Assembly (NCBI RefSeq): GCF_949628265.1
Contig: NC_088789.1
Span: 20,949,883 to 21,013,882 of the forward strand
Origin: Cloeon dipterum
Taxonomy: Eukaryota > Arthropoda > Insecta > Ephemeroptera > Baetidae
Length of the DNA stretch: 64,000 bases
Reading direction: 5' to 3'
The translations under genes and the position numbers were made by a program. Below are positions 26,374 to 39,484 of this stretch, piece by piece. Position 1 is the stretch's first letter. Every line of letters starts with the position of its first letter. The notes beneath the pieces are model-generated. The model ran no database searches. It was not told the DNA's origin and worked only from the letters and a program-made list of their open reading frames with translations.

Positions 26374-26713
26374 ACAGACGGACGGGCGAGCAGTCAGCTG
26401 TCAAGCGCACACGCACTCATTTTATAATATATTTCGACTGTAAATATTGATGTAGACCAGCGATAAATCGAAAATGTATGTATACGCGCGGTCGCAGGGC
26501 GAATTGAAAAGAGAGTGGTGTCCTATTCCATTATGCAAGCTAAGCGGCGGGAGTGTTATTCATTCGAGCGAAGAGAAGGAGCCCTGATCATTTATCATCC
26601 GCTTTTATATTTTGGTAAAAAAAATATAACACAATGCGAGCACTCCTTCCTCTCACTGCTCTACGCACGGAATTTCGGATGAAAAGCAGCGAGAGACGAA
26701 TGCGAAGACGTAC

Positions 26714-26748
26714 CTTGGCTGTGTGCTCTCAGTGCCCCTTCGTGGGAG
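26714..26748 (-). other. Candidate 35-nt non-coding exon (brat 5' UTR?)
   Basis: On the minus strand an acceptor-like 'ggctctttgcag' ends at 26749 and a near-perfect donor, AAG|GTACGT, starts at 26713. The intervening 35 nt would form a microexon. Only splice consensus supports it. Confidence 0.15.
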
Positions 26749-27699
26749 CTGCAAAGAGCCATCCTGCAAGCAAAACAGAGATGCAATTAGAGAGGATGTG
26801 GATTGCGCCAACGGGGTGATATCGATATCTCGTCGCTGCGGCGGCGGAGGCTTAAAAATTGCATCGGCGGAAGCTTGGACTTAATTTCGCACACCGGAAG
26901 CGGTGGCTCGCCCTAATTTCCATATTCCCTCATTTTTCAGCGCATTTGTCGCTTCTTGCCCTGCGTGGGTGTGCACCAATTCACTGCCAAACGGTCATTA
27001 ACGGAGGGATGGACGGCCGGAAAACGCTGCAAATCGATTATATTTTTATTCCGGCTGGCAGAATGCGCGAATCACCGTGACTGACTGGTTTGGCGCAGTT
27101 ATTGTGCGTGGAGCGATTCGCAGCTGCAAAAAAGGTCGTATCACGGGCAGACGCGTGCAGAAATAAGTTCAAGAGTCATGATGTGGCGCGGGCATCATCT
27201 CGCACACAATGCATTTAAAATCAACACTGTTGTCGCGCGCGCACTGTAAACAGGAGACCACGCGTCTCGAACTGGATTCGAATCAAAATGTCATCAATTG
27301 ACGTGACAAATATTGAAACAAGTTGATTGACGAGAAAGGTCTTGTCCAAACGGATAAACATCAGGCATGTCACACTATTATAGTAAAATGAAACTTTAGT
27401 TAAAACGGATTTGGAATTTGGATTTTTAAGGAGCTCTGGAAAATTCAATAATGGGTCGATGGTTTCTAAATTATTTAGTTAAATTTTAAATCACAAAGAA
27501 GGAAGCAGCTCAGTATGGATTTTCTATAAATAAAATTTCACATACCAATTAGGGAAAGTAAATAAGCTGAGCAGAATCCAAATTGAAACATTCGGGGATT
27601 TACGGTGCGAAACAAAACGAGATGAATTATTCAGCGCGGAGCACGAAGTGGTTGCAAAATTAATTTGAAAGCGAGTTTCGAGAGCGGCCGATAAGATCT

Positions 27700-28600
27700 G
27701 CAAACACGGCTGCCTGGGACATAAAAATCCGGCTGGAAACAGGGGGCGCGTGCAGCATTAGCAACAGCAGCGTGGGGTGGCGGGCGAGTTGCAGCAGCAG
27801 CAGCCCTCGCACGCGCGCGTGTCTGCCGATTAATTGGAATGGACCAAAACGCGAATAAGACGCGTATTTCCCGATGAAAGAGCAGCATTTGTGCAAACAT
27901 CACCCTCCGCCGTCGCAGCCGCGACGGGGGTGGCTGGATTCGCACCCCTGCGAGGCCCCTCTGACTCACCCCCGAGCCAGCCAGCCAAGGCGTCGGCGGC
28001 GGCGGTGGCACGAGGCGCCCCCGAGTGGCCCGCCCGCCGCCAGCCGATGCGAGAAGAGCGCGTCGGGCCCAGGGCTGCGAAAGACCCGCCGAGAGTGGCA
28101 TCATGGCATCATCGGCACAGATCAATGCGTCGCATTCATCCAACATTATCAACAGTTGTGCGGTGGCGGCGGCGCCGGCATAGCAACAGCGCCCCTCCGA
28201 CCCCCGGGGTTCTATTCCGAGCGCGCCCCGCGCATTCACCCCCGGCCGGGGTTCGCGGGGGCCCGGCGGCGGGGCCCGCGTGACCGAACGTGACTCGGGG
28301 TGACCGACGCCGAGATGGGCGTGGTTGCTGGGGTTGGCGTGGAGCACACACACACACGTCAACCCTCGGGGCGCCAAGCGGAAATTTCGACCGGGCCGCG
28401 TTATTTGCGGGGCTTGTCAGGCCGCGTGGGCCGGGCAAAGGGGCTCCGCAGGGGTTGCGGGGGTGGCGGGCGGGTGGGTGGTTGGGCAGGGGAGCGCCGA
28501 CCTTGGCAACGCACTCACCTAACAGTTGGGCGGGTGTCGACTCGCGGCGGCGGGCGAAAAGATGTCTGTCGACCGAACGACTGACTTATCACGGCGAACG
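27700..28600. promoter_or_regulatory. CpG- and GC-rich island, candidate brat promoter
   Basis: Strongly GC-rich with dense CpG compared with its flanks. On the minus strand a TCAGT initiator has its +1 A at 28582, and a perfect donor AG|GTGAGT follows at 28519/28518, giving a 64-nt first exon (28519-28582). This suits a 5' non-coding exon of brat about 11 kb upstream of its ATG. Inference only. Confidence 0.3.
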
Positions 28601-28737
28601 AGCGAACCAAGACTGATTCTGATTCAGCCCTGGCAGCAGCAGCAGCGAGACAGACGGCTCGTCTCTCTCCCCGTTTCACATGGACTACTCGCTCGCAGTA
28701 CCATTAGGCATGCCTAGCAACTAGCCAACCTTCCACA

Positions 28738-28756
28738 CAGCCAGCCAGCCAGCCAG
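28738..28756. repeat. CAGC tetranucleotide repeat
   Basis: Four to five CAGC units. Confidence 0.8.
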
Positions 28757-29336
28757 TCCCCTTCCTTTGAAAACGCGCCCCTGCCTTGCGCGAAGGGGAG
28801 GTTGTGCAGCTAACAATGAGCAGCGGCAGCAGCGTGTTGTCAGTGGGGATCCAGTTGTGTTGCAGCTGTCCTAACACAATGATCCGCGCGCGCCGCCGAA
28901 AATAAGAGGCAGGCGAATCGCTTTCCAAGCGGCAGCTGCAATAATTTTGTATGCACCGCAGAGGAAAGGAAAAAATTAATGCATCCAGCGCGCCCACTCT
29001 CTCCTCGCGTGCACCCCCATAGCAGATTACGGCTCGCAGATTCGCCAATTAAAGGGTCCGCACAAAGCGAGCGGCCGGGCAGAAACGTTCGAGATTCGAG
29101 GCTTAATCGGGCGGGGTAGTCGACTCTAAGTCTATGCTTCGCTTTGATCGCATTGGACGCGAAATGACATGTCTGAATAATGGCTCAATGATAATAAAAA
29201 GTAGCAGCTGCTAGGATCTTGTTCCGGTGTTTTTTTTAGTTCGCTGATGAAATAGAGTTTCATTTCATAAAACAACCAAAAAATTATGAATACCTCGTTT
29301 GTATCTGTCTTAAAAGGTATACTATAATTAAAAAAC

Positions 29337-29666
29337 GTGTTTACTTACAGGCTAAACGTAAACACGTGTTTCCCTCTGACAATGAGAAAATACCTAAGGG
29401 TATCTGGTCAGGAAACCATGAACGGGATTCCTGGAGTGCCAGAAAAACGCTCAGTTTTAACAATGACACTTCATGCTCTCCATTCACAGGTTTTTAACTT
29501 AACACAGTGTGTTATTGTTAAAGAAGCCTTGGGTCTGCTTGTCCATAGTCGGCAGATACGGCCTGATCAAAGGGTCGTCCTTTATTACGCAATGCTTAGA
29601 AATAGGGACCAGAAAGTTCACATTTATCTATGTCATGTCGATTTGCTTTGGTCGAAAATTGTCTAG
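29337..29666 (+). other. Isolated 109-codon ORF, unrecognised
   Basis: An open frame begins with MFTYRLNVNT and has mixed, protein-like composition, unlike the Arg/Pro-rich spurious ORFs around it. It lies in a locally AT-richer patch (about 29221-29690) that begins with an imperfect inverted repeat (aaacgtgtttac near 29334, gtaaacacgtgttt near 29358). No splice partners or family recognised. It could be a degraded mobile-element fragment or chance. Confidence 0.15.
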
Positions 29667-32600
29667 AATCACTCACCCCGGCGATTATTATTATTATTTT
29701 TATTTGAGTTGTGCTGCGTACTCACTCGTTCGCAGGCGACACACACAAAGGCGGAGATAAGCGGGCGGATGCTGACTGCCTGGGAGATTTCTGATTGAAA
29801 CGCGACTCTCCGGCTCGTGCGCGCGTATAAATACATGTGTGAGCGGGTGAGAACGGCCACTACGGCGTTCGCCTGACTCATAATTAATTGAGAGGGACGA
29901 ATTGCGCCAAGGGTTGAGCGACCATTATTCATCGGCTGGCTGGCTCTTCAGCGACCAACTGATGCGCCCGCAACATCGCCATATGGGCCTCTGAAATTCG
30001 AATTTCACCCGCCGCCGAGGCCCCACGAGTGTCGAATGCACACACGCAGGGGGATATTGCTTTCGCTTGCTTCCAGGTGCATTTGCTGAAGGAAAAAATA
30101 TTACCCGACGAGTACGTGCGCGGGCACGGTACTTGACGCCTGCTTATGCTGGCTGCCTGGCGTCAATTACACTCCAAATTCAGCTCTTGTTAACCAGGTG
30201 CTGTCGGTTATTTTATCGCTTCAATTCGTTTCGCAACGTCCCATTTTGAATCGAACCAGTTGGAAAAAATCGATTTTATCAAAACCATCACTCGTGAAAT
30301 ATATTAGGCTCCAAGTGCACGACGAGATTTTCGTCACCTATAAGGCAAGCCTCTGTTTACGTGCATTGAGAGATTAATGTTCGTTGCCGATTATCTGAAC
30401 CCAGGAAACGGCACTGGTGCAATGGCCCGGTATGAAATGATAAACAAGTTGTCCCTAGCAACCAAAATTTGACGCTCTAACATTAAGTTCTTTTTAAACT
30501 CTCATAATTTCACAACAGCAGCTTTCTAAGCCATGTTGACATTAATTATTCACTTTATACCTGGAATTTACGATCCAAGTACTTGAAAAAGTAACTAGAG
30601 TTATCAGTTCAAGAAGGCAAACTGAAGGTCGTTTCTTTATTTTTCTATTACGCGTCCTCTCGTGTAAGGTCTAATCCGCTCCGAAAAAGCAACGTTTAAT
30701 GGAAATAATAAAAGCCAAATCCGTGGAGAATCCTTGAGCACGCGTGCATGAGCCGCACGTCCTGCGTGATTGCCGCATTAAGCTCACAACAGAAAGAAAT
30801 TTATCAGATCGTCTCTGAAACTATTGTCGGCCTTGACAGCACATATTTCCTTCCCCGCAAAATTAATGGCGCAGATGACACTTTATTTGGCTTTTCTGGC
30901 GACTGGAAATCGAAGGCTCGCATGTCTCGCAAGATTGACACGATACAGAAAAAGCAGATTTCCTTTTGTTGAGCAACGCGCGAAACCCATGTAAAATTGC
31001 TAATTGTACGATTGGAGGTCACGGCTAACAATGGTGGCAGCGATATTTCGGTGAGGCAGCGGCGAAGGCAGACGACGGACGTGAGGTCAGGCATTCCTTG
31101 AAGTGCCTGCAAGCCCGCCAGACGGAAACAACAATGCGCGCAGACACTGGCTAATTAGCATTTGCGTGGGCGAAAACGATGCTTTTCCACACAAATAGGC
31201 TTTCATTCGTTAGTAGAAATAAAATCGAAAACCACACGCTTTCAACAGGTTGCAACTTTTGTTTTCAGGCTAAGAGAGGTTAATTCCAATGCAGTGCCCA
31301 ACGGGAAAGTGTTTTGTTTGGCTCTGTGAGCCAAACAATGCAAATTTTGCACGTGCTTATCGTTCTCATTCAGTGGTTGCCTTGAAATTCGGCCATTACT
31401 TTCCCTTGTTCGCGTGAATCACCGCGCACAGAGCAACCGAAAGTGATAAAAACAAAGCTTTTACATTGGCTGTTAATTGCCAGGCTCAAAGGAAGCAGTA
31501 AAACTTTGTTTACGCCATCGGAGCCGACTAGTTTGCGATGCAGACTGAAGGGGGTGAAAACCATTTTCAAAATCTCACTGTGTGCATTCAACAGTGCACG
31601 AAGACGAGCTTGAACAAACTAGTTAAGACACGTTTTTCCAAAAGCGCAATATTTAGACACCCTTAAGAGCCCCCCCTGGTTGCCTTTTCTACAGTGAAGA
31701 GCAATTTTCGGCAAGTAGTGCTGTTGCCATGGGGGTGCGCGCCGCGCGCGGCAGGCAGACGAATGGAGCAAATTAAACGAGGGACGAACGCAAGGAAACA
31801 CAAAAGAGAGGGCCCAAATCTTATTATTCCCCTTTTCGTTTGCGCACGGCCGCGCTGGCCGGGGCGAATTCAAAAACTTTTTCGAGAGCACTTTGCAGGA
31901 AGAAGATTGCCAAAATTCTCGCTGACTAACTGAATAAGCGCCCCCTTCCGAATGCAGAGCGGATTGCGGGGGCTGATGACACTCTTTCTTTTCGACCACA
32001 TGTCCCGAGAGTGTGAGTGAGCGTTTTTAATTGTCCCTCGGACGCTGGCCGGGGCTCCCTAGCTGTGCCATCAAACTGGTTTCGGCTCTCTATCATACTT
32101 GAATGATCTATCATACGTGAAATGTAATATAGCCAGCCGGCAGCTGGCGAAAACCAACTCGTCTCGCACACAGCCTCCCCGGCTCACAAAAACACGCAGC
32201 CAGCATCTGAATTTGAACAGCGGAGGCGACGACGGTACTCGACACTGAATTTCCGGGGGCCGCCAGAGCCCCCTCTAAGCATGCGAGCAGAACCTGGCAA
32301 TTTTTTATCCTTGCTTAGGCTTCGACTTCTCGAGAAACGACATTGTCAAACACGAAACCGTAAATCCTACGTTTGAGCGCAGCCAATCGAAAAACGAATA
32401 TCAGAGAAAAAGTTTCAAGTGCGTTTGCCGGTCGAGAACTTTACCGTGCCGAGGCAGGGAGGAATGATGTAAATTCGGCAAAGCATTCAAATAAAAAAGA
32501 GGAATAATGACGGTCGCTTTGGTTCATTATCGTGGATTCTTTATTGACGGAATAAAAGGAAACTGACAGACGGAGCAGTTAGCACGAACGGAAGAAACTT

Positions 32601-35600
32601 ATGCAACCCGCACAACCGTGGCCTTTTTGCCGCGAGAGGAGGAGACGGCGGCGGCGGCAAAAGCACACGAGACCTTGGGATGGTATTCAACCTAAAGAAG
32701 CAGATGCTCGGAACTTTCAATTTACAAACGCAAAATAAAATATACGGCAATATTTTACCTTGAAAGGATAATTTCGCCGCTGCTTTTCGCATGCTTATGA
32801 AATTTCATTACGGCCCCGGGCCCCGGGGTTTGAGGTTAGTTTTAATACACCCATCTAAAGGATAGTTTGAATTGCATAATTTGTAATTAAATATATAAGG
32901 GCAAACGCTAACCTAGCAACTGACAGTCAAAATTTTATATTTATTGTTCAAAGCATTCTTAATTTGGTACTGAATGTCTGTCTAATTAAACCGAATAAAC
33001 TGCGTTCAAGTAATGAGGCAGCCGACGGTCGCTCGCGCATCTTGAGAGTTTCGCACGCATAGGCTAGAATGAGTGCTGCTGCTGCTGCTTGAGTCTGAAT
33101 GGAAATAACAAACACGCAGAGGCAGCAACACAGAAAGGGTTCAAATTTAAAACCGCACAGCTGCAACGTGAAGAAGTTCGTTCTCCGGTCGAGCACATCA
33201 GCAGGCAGGCAGGCTGGCTGACTGGCTGGAGACGATGGATACTTTTCGACCCGATCTCCAGATGTCTTGCCAGAATGAACTGTTAATTGCTGACCTTGCG
33301 AACAACATAATGGCGCACTGAAAAATGTAATAAAACGCCTCACACGATCCAGCCAGCCGACGGAATTGCTCGATCGGCCGCAAAAACACACTGCATAAAA
33401 AGGGAACAAATTAAGGCGCGCAAAACATGCAATGCCAGGTTCCCAGCCTGCACAAGTGCAGCAGAGTTGGCTGAGAAACCGGCTCTAGGGTTGTCAGACG
33501 TACCTTTCAGAAAAAGGGCCATAACATGCAATGCAGTCTGTTTTTACGGTTTTGGGTTTTAAATTAATCATTGTTTCTCAACAAGGAAAGATCTCGCTTT
33601 TAGTTTTTGTCGTCTGGCGCAGAGGACGATAATTTCAGGTCGCATCTGGGGTCAAGGGTGCCGAACGCGACCTGCCAGGTTCATCTGGCATCCTCTAGAC
33701 CCAGCTGGCTGGCAGGCAGCAGTGCAATTATTCCGATTTATTTGCCGGTCTGGAATGCGTCGATCGCGACCCTCAAAGTGAGAGGCACTCGAAAGGTCAG
33801 CCACTCTTGATGCCATTTCAGCAGACCCTTCCCAAATTACAATTCTGCTGCTACCTGCCGGCGTGACGTGATGCAACGGACTCGGTTGCCGCTGAGGCTG
33901 AGCCGAGCTGCCGGGAGACAGTTCGCGGGAATCGAAATTTTACGCAACAAAGACAGGCGGACTTGATTGAATTTCGGACGCGGCGACAGCCGATAATGCG
34001 AGAGAGTAAGTCGAGATGCAGGTCTGAAGATTGAATTGCGCAATTATCGCGCCGTGAACCGAGACAGGCAGGCGGGCGGGCGGGCGGACGCACGCACATA
34101 TACACACGGGTTCTTGTTCGGCACACACTCATTTGTACCCCACCCAGCGCACAGATTCCTCTTTCACATTCGACAGCTCTCAGTGTAATTGCAAAATGGC
34201 GGATTCGCCGGCCGACGTGCGTAGGGTGCACTATAATCGTGTTTTGCAACTAATTGCTCGATTAGGACTGCTTTGAGGTCACTTGGCCGCGTTTCGGTGC
34301 TGCCGCTTGATCGCAGGCGCGGGAAAATGTAATCAGAAAGTCCGTCTGCGAAACTAGGTGATTCATGGGTGACATTTTTGCACGAAATCCGCCAGTGAGT
34401 GAGGGGGGTTTCCATTTTTAAATCAACGTTAAAAAATTCAAACAATAGCTCTCATTAAGAAGCGGGAGAAGTTTCAAAAGAATAATATTCCAGGCATGTG
34501 TCTGTTCCGTTAAAAATGATTTTTTTCAACTTTTCGTACTTTGGGCCATTTTAAATCATAAAAGGCATTCCCTGCACATGTATCTATTTTATTTTAATAA
34601 GCAGCAGTCGTTGAAGTCACAATTTGGCGCTAATATGTATGAAATGAGATTCGATCCTAGTATGCGCTGGGCGGAGATAAAGTCGTTCACGAGAGCAAAT
34701 TGGGGCGAGCATGAAAAATTGCTGAAGACACTGACGAAATAGAACCCAGACGTGGCAATAAACGACATCCAATAATATTCACGTCCTCCCACGCACACGG
34801 CACTTGGCCGCTTTTATTCTACTTAGTCTAGCTAAGCTGGTGAAATAAATTTCCGGGCAAACCGGATTAAATATAAAAAACATTCCCCTCTCGACAGGAA
34901 ATTATTGCATGCGACGAGGTCCGGCATTTGTTAATTTATAATTGGCGGTGCGACTATGCCAAGGCAATGCATGCTCTTTCTTCCCGCCGTCAAAACATAC
35001 AAAAAAGTAGTGTCTGCTGCCGACTGCAGCGAAACGCGCGGTGCTCGTCAAAATTGGTGTGGAATTGTATAATTCGTGAGGCAATAAGGTCAGGATAAGT
35101 TATCCAAAACCAATTTCAAGGACTGTTGTAATCGGCGGCCGCCTCCAGTCCTACTTTCACCGTACAGAGCATGCGTACAGCTCTGCTGTTGGGCAAAATC
35201 CCGAATGAAAGCCAGCCGCGGCGGCGGCGGCAGCGAAAAGCAGATCTTTGCCACCAATTCTCAAGGGCTGCGCGCATTATTAATTGTCTGTGTGAACACG
35301 AGACCCACCGGCCGGGGCGGCATTGACCCAAAAATCCGGCCTGCATGCAAAATCCTAGGCGTGTTGCAAAATTCGCTCGCTCGCTCGCTTGCCTGCCTGC
35401 CTGGCTGATCTCACGAACGTCAGTTGACTAACTCGGCGCGCGATTGTTTTTGCGCTGGCCCGACGAACGCGACGGCGATGACAAAAAGTCGTCTTGGCAG
35501 ATGCCACCGGCGCACGGGCCGCGCAAGTAAAAACAGCACATTGCGGGCAATATTTGAATCAACAAAAGTGGTACGGTTGCGCTGCGAAACCAACAGTGGC

Positions 35601-38600
35601 CGGCAGCACCGTGATAAATTGCTCTTGCGAACTTTTGTGTCTATATTTCGGTGCCAGCCGAATGCTGCCGGCGCTGAAAAAGCAGACATGAAAGCCTTGT
35701 GAGAGCAAAATTACAAATACAACCTCCTCTCAGTTGCAAATTGAAGAGCAAACAATAGAAGTAACAGCATTTGAGTGGCAAAATTTTGTAATTTAATCCT
35801 CATCGTGAAAAAAGAATGCCCGTTTTAAATCTTGATTGGCGAATCATTGACAATTTCCGTTGCAATAAAAAATTCAATAATTGCATTCGCGTTTTATTTA
35901 CACAATCATTTCCTCCCAGCACACGTTAAGTAAGCAGAAATTTCATTCCGGCACACGAGCTTTAATTTTATCCGTAAAAAGGACGTTCCACTCTCTTTTA
36001 TCTGCACATTTTCCGCTGGCGTTTTTTTTATCAAACGCAGTATTATGATGATATCGCACGCGAGGCTGTTTTCGTTGCTCTTTCAAAAAGCGTCAGTTTC
36101 GCTACCGTATCTAGCATTGCCTTTTAAAACAAACAAACAAACACAATTTTCCCTAAATAAATTGAAAGGCAGTTGGCACAAACACCCAAATTGAAACAAA
36201 TCCCATTTAAAAGAGCAGCTCTTTTGGCTACACAAACAAAACAAGAGAGCGCATTCTAGCAAGTCACACCAACTTGCTCTTCGAGGTGACAAAAAAAGTC
36301 AACGACGCCGCGCATAATGGAAAGAAAGAGAGAAGGTCTAATTATTGGTCGAGGAGGTGCATTCGTCTGCCTGCAGTCTGCTGACCGACCTACCGACCGA
36401 CCGGCAACAGCACCCACCAGCGGCACTTGGCCAAGAATGCAAAAAATGGCAGTGCTGCGCAGAAAATGCAAATGCCAGGCGGAATGTGAGCGAGTGCATG
36501 CGAGAGAAGGTAATGAGCTAATTAATTCGCAGCAGTGCGCCGCACACAAAAAGCGGCGGGCAAACGGCTTATTAATTGGCTCCTGACGACTTGTTATCGC
36601 ACTCAAGTGATGTTTCATTTCACGGAGCCTAATAAGAAAGAATGACGAGCCAACGAGCAATCGAGAGGCATGCTTCGAAAATTAGCAGAATTTTATCGAT
36701 CGGCAAAGGGCTAGTAAGTCCGTTTCTATATTTCATTGCTGCACTTTCTTGTGCTTCAAAAGGCGGACAATAACTACAAGGGAAGATCGTTTGCTTGACT
36801 GATTATGTGTGGACTTGCGGAGTCATGAGATATAAACAAGACGCACTAAAAAATTTATGTTTTATAGCTATCAAGTCAAAGGTGTAAATTGATTTATAAA
36901 GAAATGCCGCTTGGAATAGAAAAACATCATTTGAGATGAGCAAATGAGCAAATTTTTATTATTTGGCACTCTAATTAAGAGCGAGCTCGGCAATCTTTCA
37001 ATTTTTCAGCAAGATTTGAGATAATCACGCGGAGAAAAGTCAGTGGAACGCACGATTAACCAATACACAGGCCGCCTGCGCTTTGTCTTTCGTGCCACTC
37101 GAACGTGTCGCCCTTTTGTGAAACAAGCTGGTCTTGCGAAAAATCCTTCGCTGCCTTTTAAATATCAAGTTCGTGAATCGTACACAAGTCGCACAACGCA
37201 CAAATTACAAGCAAGTACACACGCTCTTTGCGAGCCAGAGGGAACGAAACGAACGGATTAGCCAATTCATATCTTTTTATACGCCCGAGCCAACAAGTGA
37301 TGTCATAAGTAGCGAGTAGTTTAAATTTATGGATTTGTCGTTTTCGTTATTAACAACCGGGCTTACATAATGCGCGAGGAACACTGTCTTTCGCTCAATT
37401 CAGCGGCAGCACAGATAAAACTTTTCCCAGGAACTTGCTCAAGCTGATAAACACGTTCCGACTCGCAAGTCCTTGAAAATTTAGCTCAACCAGGCATGCA
37501 GACAGATGTTTTAATGCATGCTGAATTTTAGCACATTTCAGCAAGAGTAATAATTACTCAACAGTGGCTGCGGTTTGCGTTGCGACTCATAGGCAGCTGT
37601 GAATTTCGGCGCAAAGGTGCTAGACTCATTCTCAATTAAGGCAGGTGCAGGGAAAAAAATTAATCATGGGTAAAAGAAGCCACTTTGCGAGAATGAACAA
37701 CCTACTGACATTTCTTTGGTTCGTTTCAAGTCAACCTTCGAGTGAGAACAGAAAAATAAATCCATTTTCTCCGGCTTGGAACGAGATTCACTTTTAGTGA
37801 CTCAACGGCACGACCAAGATTCTTGCTCTTAATCTCGCAAATGCACTTTCCTTTCTAAATAATGCAATTGCGTATTTACTTGCGAGCGCGGTCGGTCGCG
37901 GCTTTGTCGTTTATCAAAACGAAATTTACGCCGCATGAGGAGCCTTCTCGATTCTCCCACGAGGTTTGATAAACATTTGCATCGGCTGCGAGTGAGTTTG
38001 CCATCTGTGTGCCTGCCGAGATGACTCACGCCGCGGCGACTCGTAAAGAAAGCAAAAGTTTTATACATTGTGCCTGCCTTAGCAACGGCCACTTTTTCCA
38101 GTCTCATAATCAGAGAGGAAGCTGCATTATTCGAGACCGCGAGCAGCGCCACCCCGACTACGCTACCAATCGCGTTCAGATGCAGACTCACTTTCCAGGG
38201 GATTATTTTCCCCCGGATACCTGCCTACCCGCCCAGCAAGAATAAATTCCTGCTGCTCTCTCTCTCACGCTCGTGTGGGAGGCATGACAACCAGCGCCGG
38301 CAGCAGCACACATCTCAGACGCATACCGCAGGCTCCCTGCCTCTCTCTGCCTACTCGCTCGGCAGGGGATGCAGGGGTGCTGCACCCCCCACATCTGCTG
38401 TTGCATTTTTCTCTCTCGCTGTTGCTGCACCACCAAAGTTGAATGGCCAAAATGGAGGATTCTATAAACCCTGAGTTATAGTTAAGGATACGCTTCCCTC
38501 CCCCGCTGCCAAGGCCGCAGGAGAAGAAAAACATCCTCTCCTTTGTTGTACATAACCTTTTTGTTATGTTTTCGGTGGGACGAATATGCGATGGAATTTA

Positions 38601-39351
38601 TTGTTTTTTGGTAAAATTTTTCTCGTTCTGCGGGTCGCACCACGAGTAGATTCTTTCTAAATTTAGAATTCTGCTCAAGTAGTCGATCCGTCGATCCGCT
38701 CTTCCTCTTAAATACTCGTCTTTCCTCGATAGTTCGAAGATTTGAAGAGGCTCGTGCGGTGCGGTAAAAAAGAGAGCAGGAAAAGGTCCATTTCAAGGCC
38801 CCCCGCGCGCCTTAACTTCTGAGAAACCCGCCCGAGGCCGGCCTGATTTGCTTCGCCCGACTGGGTAAATGAATAAACTTCGAATTTGGTCTGAAGCCCG
38901 GCTTGACACTAAACTTGACAGTCGAATTCCAGCGTCAGCCGGCATTCGGGACGAAAGGACATGCGTGCGACGGCGAGATGTTGGTGCAAACAAGTTGCAC
39001 CAACGACAAAATTTGATGCACATTTTTGCTCTCGGCGAAACAAAAAAGTTTAACTCACCTATGCAAGGAAATGAGGGTTGATTTTCACCGGCGTCGTTCA
39101 GGGGGCAACGATCATAATAGATCAATTACAAACACATCCGCCGTCGGTTCCTTCGCAGGTAGAGAAATGTTATGCAGCGTTGTGAGGCAGCAGCGCGCGG
39201 GAGCGTGCAAGTGCGGCCCTGCTTGAACACAATGCGACTGTCAAAAACAAGATGCGAGAGCAGTCGTCCTAGAGTTTCCCGCGCCAAGCACCGGCGCCGC
39301 CACAGGCTACGCGCTCTGTCGACGATGACGTTACGCCCCACCACTCGTCAA

Positions 39352-39356
39352 CCAAT
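39352..39356 (+). promoter_or_regulatory. CCAAT box upstream of Etf-QO
   Basis: CCAAT lies 129 bp before the Etf-QO ATG, with a CRE-like 'atgacgttacg' at 39326-39336. This is a reasonable core for a housekeeping promoter. Confidence 0.35.
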
Positions 39357-39484
39357 GAGTGCTGTTGGCCTTTACGAACTCGATCAGTTGCTGCTGCTGC
39401 TGCAGGTCCAGGTGTTAATCCGACCGAAAATTAAAATTTTGGGCCTTTATTTCTAGAAATTAGTTCGGACTTGGGCACCCAAAC

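Larger units (their letters stand above)
17602..39300. other. Gene-poor 22 kb region, probably brat 5' introns and promoter
   Basis: No spliced or single-exon gene could be supported. Many ORFs of 60-250 codons appear on both strands over the GC-rich parts (about 21.1-21.8, 24.9-25.5 and 27.7-28.6 kb), but they overlap each other, are Arg/Pro/Ala-rich and lack domains. Because brat needs a 5' non-coding exon on this side and the next gene (Etf-QO) points away, the region is most simply brat regulatory and intronic DNA. Simple repeats are listed separately. Confidence 0.5.

Noticed and set aside
27631-28377. 248-codon minus-strand ORF
   Set aside because: Ala/Arg/Pro-rich in a CpG island with equally long ORFs on the plus strand; better explained as a promoter/5' UTR region.
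32811-32828. ccccgggccccgggg palindromic block
   Set aside because: Short and isolated; no function can be argued.
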